DNA of 7,622 bases from contig DQDL01000080.1 of the NCBI GenBank assembly GCA_003533405.1, positions 19,335-26,956 of the forward strand, given 5' to 3'. Source of the DNA: Clostridiales bacterium (GTDB lineage: Bacteria; Bacillota; Clostridia; Oscillospirales; Oscillospiraceae). Each line of letters starts with the position of its first letter. The stretch's first letter is position 1. Shown here piece after piece: positions 1 to 5,999 of this stretch. A program made the translations under genes and the position numbers. The notes below the pieces were generated by a model, which was not told the origin of the DNA, made no database searches, and saw only the letters and a list, made by a program, of their open reading frames with translations.

Positions 1-662
1 GCGGCGCTGTGGTCGTTCTCGAACATATTGCGGATAGCCTCCCACAGCAGCTCAAGGTCGTCCTCGTCAAAGCCGGTGACCTTCTGCGCAAGGGCGGCGG
101 AGATATAGCCCTCGCCACGGTACAGGGCGTAGGGGATGATGCTCTTTTTGCCCATCTCGGTGTCACCGGTGGAGCGTCTGTCCTCGGTCGTTCTCGCCTG
201 ACGGGTCACGGTTACCTCCTGATACATAATGGGCGATATGCTGCGTGCAAAGTTGAGCTGCACAGGGCCTCTGACCGTGCCGCAGGAGTTGTCACCGGTT
301 GACATGACTGCGCCGAAGGTGCGGACATCGAAGTAATTTTCGCACATATACTGCCTTGCCGTGACCACATCGTCCTTGTCTGTTTTCTTTTTGCCGGTCT
401 CAAGGCCGCAGGCTTTATATGCTTCGGTAAACTTGGTATTCAACGCCTTGTCAGGCTTGATGAGGATATTGTAGCGAGGTTCACCCTCTTTCACAAGCTC
501 GACATAGTTTCTTATCTTGCGCTTTAGACAGACATCGGTGACATAACCGAAGTCGGTCTCGGGATCCGTGCGGGGCGTATTCCCGAAATCGGGGTCTCCG
601 TTGGGATTGCCGTTTTCGACATCAAAGAGCATTACAAATTCGTAGCGGTTAGATATGGCCAT
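1..662 (-). CDS. cas7c: Cas7c (Csd2), type I-C Cascade backbone subunit, 3' part outside window
   Basis: This is the N-terminal 220 residues of Cas7c; the frame stays open to the left edge. Family members are usually about 280-290 aa, so roughly the last quarter is missing. Several copies of Cas7c coat the crRNA spacer and form the backbone of the I-C surveillance complex. Visible hallmarks are the first RRM-like strand with FDVENGNPNGDPD (about residues 13-25), TDVCLKRKIRNYV (42-54), the YFDVRTFGAVMSTG block (110-123) followed by CGTVRGPVQLNFARSISPI, and MGKKSIIPYALYRGEGYISA (170-189). The ATG is preceded by AGGAGG at 670-675 with a 7-nt spacer. The gene starts 14 nt after the cas8c stop, so it is co-transcribed with it. 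Identification rests on family motif recall and is firm. No frameshift is seen. Confidence 0.96.
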   Translation of the reverse strand, partial: MAISNRYEFVMLFDVENGNPNGDPDFGNTPRTDPETDFGYVTDVCLKRKIRNYVELVKEGEPRYNILIKPDKALNTKFTEAYKACGLETGKKKTDKDDVVTARQYMCENYFDVRTFGAVMSTGDNSCGTVRGPVQLNFARSISPIMYQEVTVTRQARTTEDRRSTGDTEMGKKSIIPYALYRGEGYISAALAQKVTGFDEDDLELLWEAIRNMFENDHSA

Positions 663-676
663 GACAGTTCCTCCTA

Positions 677-1054
677 TTATTCATCGGCTGCGTCCGCAGC
701 GGCTTTCTTTTCAAATCTCTGATTTTTCTGCTGATAATACCCGAGCATGAATACGCCCTGTTCCTTAAGCGAGAGGTGCGAGGGGAACACGCTTCCCATC
801 ATGCCGATTATCTCGGTGACCTCTCTGTCCATGAAGTACGCCGTTTTATCCTCGAGCTTTGCAAGGTGGTGCTGCGACAGCGAGAGCAACCTCGAAAAAA
901 CACTTGCCGGTCTTGTCGCCGCCGCCGAGAAGTACGAATCCCTTATCGTGCGGTTGAGCTTGTCTTTCGACGCACGGCGCTGAATGTCTTCAAGCTTGCA
1001 GAACAGTCTGCCGCAAAGGTACGCCGGATCTCTGTTTTCCAAATCGAGTGACAT
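677..1054 (-). CDS. cas11c: Cas11c small subunit, nested in-frame translation product of cas8c
   Basis: Met498 of Cas8c has its own ideal initiation signal: AGGAGGAG at 1061-1068, then ATAAAA, then ATG, giving 8 nt between AGGAGG and the start. Translation from here yields a 125-aa helical protein beginning MSLDLENRDPAYLCGRLF and ending at the Cas8c stop. Type I-C systems are known to make the small subunit Cas11c by internal initiation within cas8c, at about this size and place; it lines the belly of Cascade and stabilises the R-loop. The match in position, length and signal makes the call strong, although expression is inferred. Gene callers normally miss it because it shares the cas8c frame. 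The ATG occurs where the coding sequence reads KQEEIKM, so the GAG-GAG-ATA codons double as the ribosome binding site. Confidence 0.85.
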   Translation of the reverse strand: MSLDLENRDPAYLCGRLFCKLEDIQRRASKDKLNRTIRDSYFSAAATRPASVFSRLLSLSQHHLAKLEDKTAYFMDREVTEIIGMMGSVFPSHLSLKEQGVFMLGYYQQKNQRFEKKAAADAADE

Positions 1055-2545
1055 TTTTATCTCCTCCTGTTTTCCTTTCAGTCTTGCACTGCGATTTATG
1101 CAGGCCTTTATAAGTCCCATTCGGACATTGTTCATTTTGTCATCGGGGCTGGTTTTGACCCTCCTCAATGCCGTTGCAAGAAGCGCATCTGGGTAGGACG
1201 TGCCGTTTATTATGGCATCAAACAGCTTTGCCATGAGCGCAGGCGAGACCTTGTCGCTGCTGTCGGAAGATTCTTCTTTGGACTTTCGTTTTTTTGCTTT
1301 TCCTTTGTCTTCGTCATCGGAGGGTTTTGGATCTCGCTTTGTGGGCATTAGCGCTTTGTATATAGCATTTATCGTTATGGGGCGCTCGTCACCGTCCAAT
1401 TGCATATCCGAGTGATGCTGGATCGTATTTTGCAGTATCTTGCCGAAGCTTTGGCGGTAAACGCACTTGACCGCCAGTCTGGATTTAGTCGGCTTTACAC
1501 CCACGACATAGAAGCTGACATTGCTATCTATGTTGTCGATGCCGTCGACTATCTCCTGCGTGGCCTTGCCGTGTTTTATTTCTTTAAACACCGAATCGAG
1601 CCATTTATCCGTGTGCTCTCTGTCCATGGTGTCACCGATGGATAGGGCGCTGAAGATGTCATCGCACGCTTCATCGCCGGAGGCCGCCCAATAGATATAG
1701 GTCGTTTTATCTATGAATGTGCGGTGGTTTCCCTTGGCAAGCAGATAATTGAGTGCTTCGGTGTATTTCTTCACGGCCGTGGCGGAAATGCAGCTATTGA
1801 GCGACTGCTCTTTGCCGTAGGATTCCTCGGCTTTGTTGTTGCAGCAGACCAAAGTGCTCATTGACTGTCCGCCAATTCCTTTTATTTTGTCGTGCACATT
1901 CTTTATCGGCAGGTACTTGCCCGTTATACAGCACTGAGCAATCGGCTCATCGTTGTTTTCTGTGGAAGCGGCATACATCCGCTCCCACTTTTCCTTTATC
2001 TCCGGCTCGTCATGCAGAAGTTTATCCGGCCGACCGGCAAGGCAAAAAGCGAATTTGCCAGTGATGAGCAGCTTGCCCGCTCCCAACAAGATCTCGTTGT
2101 GCTCCTGCTCCTCCGGCTTCCATGTTTTTATGAAGCTGCGGTAGGCGTTAACGAGCGGAGTGTCGATGCCGTCTATAAACTCAAGGTTTTTCTCGACAAA
2201 GGCAGCGTGCGACTTTTTCGCCTTGTCCTTGCCGTCGGACGCAGACAGCACCGCAGCCTTTGCATCGTAGTTCAGTCCGAAAATGTACAGCGGGCGGTGC
2301 TCGATGATATTTGCGTCTATCGCCGTTTTCTCCGTCCGCTTCGGGAGCTTGGGAACCTCTTTCTCCTCGGGCTCATCCTTTGTGGTGTAGGCTTCGTTCT
2401 TTTGGATGTCAACGATGGATGTGACCTCGCCGTCGGCGCTCAGCGCAATGAGCGCTTGTATTTTTACTTTGGAGTAGCCGTCGGGCAGTACCAAGCCCTT
2501 TTGGGCGAGCACATCGTAGTAATCGCAAAGCGCACTTATCAGCAT
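677..2545 (-). CDS. cas8c: Cas8c (Csd1), type I-C Cascade large subunit
   Basis: The 622-aa product is the large subunit of I-C Cascade. In this family it recognises the PAM, binds the crRNA 5' end region and recruits Cas3. Length fits the family (roughly 570-650 aa). Recognisable blocks are the MLISALCDYYDVL start, RPLYIFGLNYD (84-94), the ITGKFAFCL strand (161-169), CCITGKYLPIKNVHDKIKGI (205-224), a GGQSMSTLVCCNN...SYGKEQ block (225-247) and a helical C-terminus. Residues about 402-433 are a Lys/Asp/Glu/Ser-rich, probably disordered stretch. Its ATG overlaps the cas5c stop by 7 nt and follows a GGAGGGG ribosome binding site, which suggests translational coupling. The last 125 codons are also a nested Cas11c cistron. 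The gene appears intact. Function is taken from the family, not shown here. Confidence 0.96.
   Translation of the reverse strand: MLISALCDYYDVLAQKGLVLPDGYSKVKIQALIALSADGEVTSIVDIQKNEAYTTKDEPEEKEVPKLPKRTEKTAIDANIIEHRPLYIFGLNYDAKAAVLSASDGKDKAKKSHAAFVEKNLEFIDGIDTPLVNAYRSFIKTWKPEEQEHNEILLGAGKLLITGKFAFCLAGRPDKLLHDEPEIKEKWERMYAASTENNDEPIAQCCITGKYLPIKNVHDKIKGIGGQSMSTLVCCNNKAEESYGKEQSLNSCISATAVKKYTEALNYLLAKGNHRTFIDKTTYIYWAASGDEACDDIFSALSIGDTMDREHTDKWLDSVFKEIKHGKATQEIVDGIDNIDSNVSFYVVGVKPTKSRLAVKCVYRQSFGKILQNTIQHHSDMQLDGDERPITINAIYKALMPTKRDPKPSDDEDKGKAKKRKSKEESSDSSDKVSPALMAKLFDAIINGTSYPDALLATALRRVKTSPDDKMNNVRMGLIKACINRSARLKGKQEEIKMSLDLENRDPAYLCGRLFCKLEDIQRRASKDKLNRTIRDSYFSAAATRPASVFSRLLSLSQHHLAKLEDKTAYFMDREVTEIIGMMGSVFPSHLSLKEQGVFMLGYYQQKNQRFEKKAAADAADE
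1061..1068 (-). promoter_or_regulatory. Internal ribosome binding site for Cas11c
   Basis: The minus strand reads AGGAGGAG here, 6 nt before an in-frame ATG at 1054. It is at least as good as the sites in front of cas7c (AGGAGG, 7 nt) and cas8c (GGAGGGG). Lying deep inside a coding region, it marks the nested Cas11c start. Confidence 0.85.
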
Positions 2546-3264
2546 ACTGTCCCCTCCGCAAATTTTCTCACATCGATAACGCCGCCGACCATGTGCGGGC
2601 GGTAAAACCGGGCCTCGGCGCTGTCTGAAAACTTCGGTGCGCTCCAGTCGCCGTTTATCGGCTTACCGCCGTCGGCAAAGCGCATTTCGTACAGCATGTA
2701 GCCGAGGTCGACATCGCCCATCCCGAGTATCTCGGGCGAAATGTCCTCAAGACGGAACTCATCGACAAGCTTTATGCTCTTAACGGGAAACTCGCTGCAC
2801 CCGAGGCATGGCGTTCTGAAATGCTGCCCGTTTTCGAGCCTGCGCTTTATGATGCTATAGTGCTTCTGCTTGCACTCGTCCTCGTGCTCGGACTTCAGCC
2901 CCGTGAGCTCAAAGTGAAACTCCACGCCGTACTTCACATTCTTAAGCAGCAGCGAAGCACGCTGATTTCTGCTTTCGTCGGCGTAGATGCAAATGTCCCG
3001 CTCGGGGTCTTTCATCTGCGCCGTGACCGAGCGCAGTGCGACCTTGTCCTTTATCTCGTTTCTGCGCACATTCATGAAGTCGATGGGGTTATAAACCACT
3101 ATCTTGTCTATCTCGTAGCGTATCGCAGGCTTCCAATAAACGCTCTTGAGCATGCCCACGAGCGCACTCGGCGTGGGCACATCGTAGCTCACTCGCTCGA
3201 CCTTCATCTCCGGCCGGGTGAAGCAGGCAAGGTCGCCCTCGACCATTATCTTAAATCCGTACAA
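2539..3264 (-). CDS. cas5c: Cas5c (Cas5d), type I-C crRNA-processing endonuclease and Cascade subunit
   Basis: Cas5c replaces Cas6 in type I-C: it cuts pre-crRNA at the repeat hairpin and stays on the crRNA 5' handle. The conserved start YGFKIMVEGDLACFTRPEMK and the ERVSYDVPTPSALVGML stretch are visible, as is a KH pair in KHYSIIKRRLENGQ, followed by HFRTPCLGCSEF (the family's PYLGCREF motif). The Tyr in SVYWKP and the KH pair correspond to the Tyr46/Lys116/His117 catalytic set of Bacillus halodurans Cas5d by motif, not by a computed alignment. I chose TTG at 3264 (241 aa) because AAGGAG lies 8 nt before it. The upstream GTG at 3273 (244 aa) overlaps that site and has no spacer. The gene begins 14 nt after the cas3 stop and overlaps cas8c by 7 nt. 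Confidence 0.95.
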   Translation of the reverse strand: MYGFKIMVEGDLACFTRPEMKVERVSYDVPTPSALVGMLKSVYWKPAIRYEIDKIVVYNPIDFMNVRRNEIKDKVALRSVTAQMKDPERDICIYADESRNQRASLLLKNVKYGVEFHFELTGLKSEHEDECKQKHYSIIKRRLENGQHFRTPCLGCSEFPVKSIKLVDEFRLEDISPEILGMGDVDLGYMLYEMRFADGGKPINGDWSAPKFSDSAEARFYRPHMVGGVIDVRKFAEGTVC

Positions 3265-3278
3265 GCTCTCCACTCCTT

Positions 3279-5474
3279 TTACATAAAATAGTCCGTTCCT
3301 TCAAATTTAACGCCCAGCTCGCTGTCGTAATACTCCTCGTTCGTCAGGAAAAACACGCCGCTGCCGTGGTCGGCGACAACGCCCTGCTGCCGCAGCCGCT
3401 CAAACTCGTCAAGGTACACCGTGCAGCAGTATTTGCTTATCCTCCTGCTGCTGATACGCCCCGTGGCGCACAGCGTGTCGTACAGCTTTCTGCTGTAGTC
3501 GTCACGGCGCACGGCAAGCGACACCGTCCGCCGGTCATCGATGAGCCGGAAGTTTTCGCTGTATGTCCTGAACGGTATCATGTCGATGCTCTTGCAGCTT
3601 CGGCTCACGCTTTTTGAGTGTATCTTCTCGTCGTCGATGCAAAACAGCCGGTCGTAATACGCCTTTATCGCCGCTTCGCAGGATATGTCCTCGAACTCCG
3701 TCAGCACACCCTTTGTGAGCTCCTGCTCTGCTCTCCTGCGTCCGGCATCGGGCGATTCAAACACGAACACCTCGCCCGGGGCACGCAGCCCCTCACGGTT
3801 GCAGCGGCCGCCGGTCTGCAAAACGCTGTCGAGCCCCGCAAGCTCACGGAACGCCGCCACGAAGTCGAGGTCAACGCCAGCTTCTATCAGTGAGGTCGAA
3901 ACGACCGTTATCCGCCGCTCCGGCGGCACGGCCGAAAGGTCGGGATAATCGTCATACAGCCGCTTTAACGCAGCCTTGATATTCTCAATGACCCTCGTTC
4001 GGTCAAATGCGGTCATGTAGGTCGACAGGTGGTACTTTTCTCCCGTGCACAGCCTGTAAAGCTCGGCGGCCTTTCTCCTGCTGTTGACCACGATGAGCGA
4101 CGACGCATAGCTCGCCGCTTTCTGCACAAGCGCCTCGTCGGACACCTTGCCGAGGTCGGAGAAACGACACTTACGGAACTTTTCAAAGTCGGAGGTGTCG
4201 TCAATAAGGTCAGTGATGCTCAAGCCCTCTTCGGCGCAGCGCTCAAGCAGCGTGCGGAAATCCGGCATGGTCGCCGTGAGGAAAAGCGCCTGGCTGTTCA
4301 GATATTTCGTTATGTAGCCGATGCCACGCAGGCAGGGTTCGAGATATTCCCTCGGCATGAGGTGCGCCTCGTCAAACACGATGACGCTGTCTGCCATGTT
4401 GTGCACCTTGCGCAGCTTGCCGCGCTTATCGCCGTAAAGCGATTCAAAAAATTGCACCGCCGTGGTGATGACGATGCCCGCATCCCAGTTTTCGCACGCA
4501 GCCGAAAAAGCCGCCTTGCTGTCCTCGCTAAGGTCGCTCTGCTCCTCGTAGACGAACGACGACTGCTGCCGCAGAATGTCCGTGTGCTCTGAGAAAAGCC
4601 CCTCAAAGGTCAGGGCGGTCTGGTCGATGATGCTGTTGTAGGGAATGACATATATGATGCGCCGGAGCCTGCCGTTTGAGGCGAGCACACGCTTTAGGGC
4701 GCAGCGCATGCTGGCGAGCGTTTTGCCGCTGCCGGTCGGCATGTTCATGAGGTAAATGTTTGCGTCCGTGCCTATGCGTGCAAACGCTTGCTCCTGCAGT
4801 CTGCTTCGTGCGGTTTGAAGCTCGGTCACGGCCTTGAAGCCGCCCAGTTTTGCATCAAGCGATGCCTCGCACTGCTCAAAGCTGCATCTGAGAGGCTCGG
4901 GCAGCGCTTCGCTGCGGAATTTGGCGGTGTCCAGCGAGTCTGCGTCCGTCAGGCAGGAAAAGCAGTAGCGGACGAAAAATGCAAATTTTTCGACCAGATC
5001 CGCAATGCTTTTGCAGTCTTTTTTAAGCAGTGCCGTGAACGGCTCGGGGTCTATCGCCTCAACATTGAGCTCGGAGCTATACCCGCTGAAGTCGACGGGC
5101 TTGCGGCGCAGCCGCCCGCAAAGCGTGGGCATGTCCGCCGTGTTGTTCTTGACGCCGCAGTCGGGAATGCCGGAGTGGTGACCGGCGATGCAAAGCTGCA
5201 ACAGTCTCGTCAGCGGCTTGCCTTTGCCCTCGAGCTTCGCCGCTTCTAGCGCACCGCAGATCGAGTGCTCGACCCTGATATTTTCGCCCCTGATGCGGCG
5301 CTGAAATTCGTCTGAATACTTGCCGATATCGTGCAGCAGGCCGCACAGGTAGTTTATCTGCCTGAGCTCGGCTATCGAAAAATCAGCCGCTGCCGCCGCC
5401 GTGTTCAGCGAATGCTCGGCAACGGACTGCACCTTCCCGCTGTCGGATATATGGGCAATAAATTGCTCCTCCAT
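3279..5474 (-). CDS. cas3: Cas3, HD nuclease-helicase of type I-C CRISPR-Cas
   Basis: The 731-aa product is the effector that Cascade recruits to unwind and degrade target DNA. Numbering from MEEQ, the N-terminal HD nuclease domain shows AEHS (His21), LLHDIGK (His48-Asp49), VEHS (His70), GHHSG (His99-His100) and the late TDADSLDT aspartates (177-179). The SF2 helicase shows PTGSGKT (246-252), DEAH (368-371), LTATMP (399-404), STSLIEAGVDLDF (526-538) and QTGGRCNREG (553-562). All key residues are present, so it should be active. An ATG 27 nt upstream (5501) gives 740 aa but lacks a ribosome binding site. The chosen ATG has GGAGGT at 5481-5486, 6 nt away. It is the first gene of the operon, with a promoter at 5555-5583. 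Its codons 8-24 recur at the right window edge. Confidence 0.96.
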   Translation of the reverse strand: MEEQFIAHISDSGKVQSVAEHSLNTAAAAADFSIAELRQINYLCGLLHDIGKYSDEFQRRIRGENIRVEHSICGALEAAKLEGKGKPLTRLLQLCIAGHHSGIPDCGVKNNTADMPTLCGRLRRKPVDFSGYSSELNVEAIDPEPFTALLKKDCKSIADLVEKFAFFVRYCFSCLTDADSLDTAKFRSEALPEPLRCSFEQCEASLDAKLGGFKAVTELQTARSRLQEQAFARIGTDANIYLMNMPTGSGKTLASMRCALKRVLASNGRLRRIIYVIPYNSIIDQTALTFEGLFSEHTDILRQQSSFVYEEQSDLSEDSKAAFSAACENWDAGIVITTAVQFFESLYGDKRGKLRKVHNMADSVIVFDEAHLMPREYLEPCLRGIGYITKYLNSQALFLTATMPDFRTLLERCAEEGLSITDLIDDTSDFEKFRKCRFSDLGKVSDEALVQKAASYASSLIVVNSRRKAAELYRLCTGEKYHLSTYMTAFDRTRVIENIKAALKRLYDDYPDLSAVPPERRITVVSTSLIEAGVDLDFVAAFRELAGLDSVLQTGGRCNREGLRAPGEVFVFESPDAGRRRAEQELTKGVLTEFEDISCEAAIKAYYDRLFCIDDEKIHSKSVSRSCKSIDMIPFRTYSENFRLIDDRRTVSLAVRRDDYSRKLYDTLCATGRISSRRISKYCCTVYLDEFERLRQQGVVADHGSGVFFLTNEEYYDSELGVKFEGTDYFM
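5403..5452. repeat. Direct repeat copy A, inside the cas3 5' coding region
   Basis: These 50 bases match 7573-7622 at 46 positions, in the same orientation. Bases 5423-5452 are identical to 7593-7622, and the differences are at 5406, 5411, 5413 and 5422. The copy encodes Cas3 residues about 8-24. The match ends at 7622 only because the window ends. Confidence 0.9.
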
Positions 5475-5494
5475 CGCTCCACCTCCGTCATTTT

Positions 5495-5512
5495 GCAACA
5501 TGATTGTGTTGC
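5495..5512 (-). promoter_or_regulatory. Small dyad in the cas3 leader
   Basis: GCAACA (5495-5500) and TGTTGC (5507-5512) form a 6-bp inverted repeat around a 6-nt loop. It lies in the presumed cas3 5' untranslated region, about 9 nt before the ribosome binding site. It could be an RNA hairpin or an operator half. The stem is short, so it may be chance. Confidence 0.3.
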
Positions 5513-5554
5513 TGCAAGGTCAAAAACCGTCGATTTCGCACAGTTTCAATACCA

Positions 5555-5583
5555 TTTATAACAAAAAAATGCAGCAAATGCAA
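5555..5583 (-). promoter_or_regulatory. Sigma-70/SigA-type promoter of the cas operon
   Basis: On the minus strand, TTGCAT (5583-5578) and TATAAA (5560-5555) are separated by exactly 17 bp, with a TG dinucleotide at 5563-5562 forming an extended -10. Transcription would start near 5548, leaving a leader of about 74 nt before the cas3 ATG. It lies between the terminator and cas3 and is the only good candidate in this intergenic region. Confidence 0.65.
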
Positions 5584-5633
5584 TAGGAAATTTGAGAATT
5601 ACATAAACATGTCACAATTTTGTCCGGTATGTG

Positions 5634-5669
5634 AAAAAGGCCGAGCGGACTGTTGCGCTCGACCTTTTT
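5634..5669 (-). terminator. Rho-independent terminator (bidirectional-looking)
   Basis: AAAAAGG-C-CGAGCG (5634-5647) pairs with CGCTCG-A-CCTTTTT (5656-5669) around an 8-nt loop. There is a single C/A mismatch, and the A and T tracts flank the stem. It starts 18 nt past the stop of the prepilin peptidase fragment and so ends that transcript. The T tracts on both strands mean it could also stop transcripts from the left. It insulates the cas promoter from upstream read-through. Confidence 0.85.
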
Positions 5670-5687
5670 GTTTATGCGTAAAAGCAA

Positions 5688-5999
5688 TTAAGATATAGCT
5701 TTATAAATAAGTGAAGAAACCGCTCCCAAAAGAATGAAAACAGAGAACGGCATGTCGTTTTTCAGCCCCTCGACTGGCGTATACTTTCTGAACTGCATGG
5801 TCAGCGCCATTGTCTTAAAATAATTTAATACATTAAGCAGCCGCAACTTCAGCTCCTTTTTAACCATCATATAAAACAGCGAAAATACGCCGCCGATGAT
5901 CAATGTGAAAACGAATGCGCTCAGAAATTCTTCAAGTCCCCAACAAGCGCCGATGACGCACAAAAGCTTTGCGTCTCCTGCGCAGAACATTCCCAGCAT
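5688..5999 (-). pseudogene. A24-family prepilin peptidase (TadV/CpaA-like), C-terminal fragment
   Basis: The open frame runs from 6131 to the TAA at 5688. Only the last about 103 residues look genuine, from about Met at 5999. They contain AGDAKLLCVIGACWG, which matches the second catalytic Asp (GxGDxKLL) region of A24 aspartic prepilin peptidases. Two hydrophobic membrane segments follow (LSAFVFTLIIGGVFSLFYMM and SVFILLGAVSSLIYKAI), separated by a basic loop (KKELKLRLLNVLNYF). Such enzymes are membrane proteins of about 150-170 aa or more that cleave type IV or Flp/Tad pilin leaders. The N-terminal half, with the first catalytic Asp, is missing. Residues coded upstream of 5999 are an out-of-frame reading of the polyvalent protein gene. 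The first Gly of GxGD reads Cys (TGC). Family call is by motif and hydropathy and is moderate. Confidence 0.62.

Noticed and set aside
9..302. 97-aa plus-strand frame at the left edge
   Set aside because: It is antisense to the clearly conserved cas7c coding region.
1892..2605. 237-aa open frame on the plus strand
   Set aside because: It is wholly antisense to cas8c and the end of cas5c, has no ribosome binding site, and shows a random-looking composition. It is a frame shadow of a GC-rich gene.
4029..4592. 187-aa plus-strand frame inside cas3
   Set aside because: It is antisense to the Cas3 helicase domain, whose motifs are intact in the opposite frame.
5475..5501. N-terminal extension of Cas3 from the ATG at 5501
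   Set aside because: No ribosome binding site precedes 5501. The extension would translate the GGAGGTGGAGCG site that serves the ATG at 5474.
5475..5687. Possible CRISPR array, leader or small gene in the intergenic region
   Set aside because: There are no regularly spaced repeats of 25-40 bp. Short plus-strand frames here run through the terminator hairpin and promoter and have no ribosome binding site.
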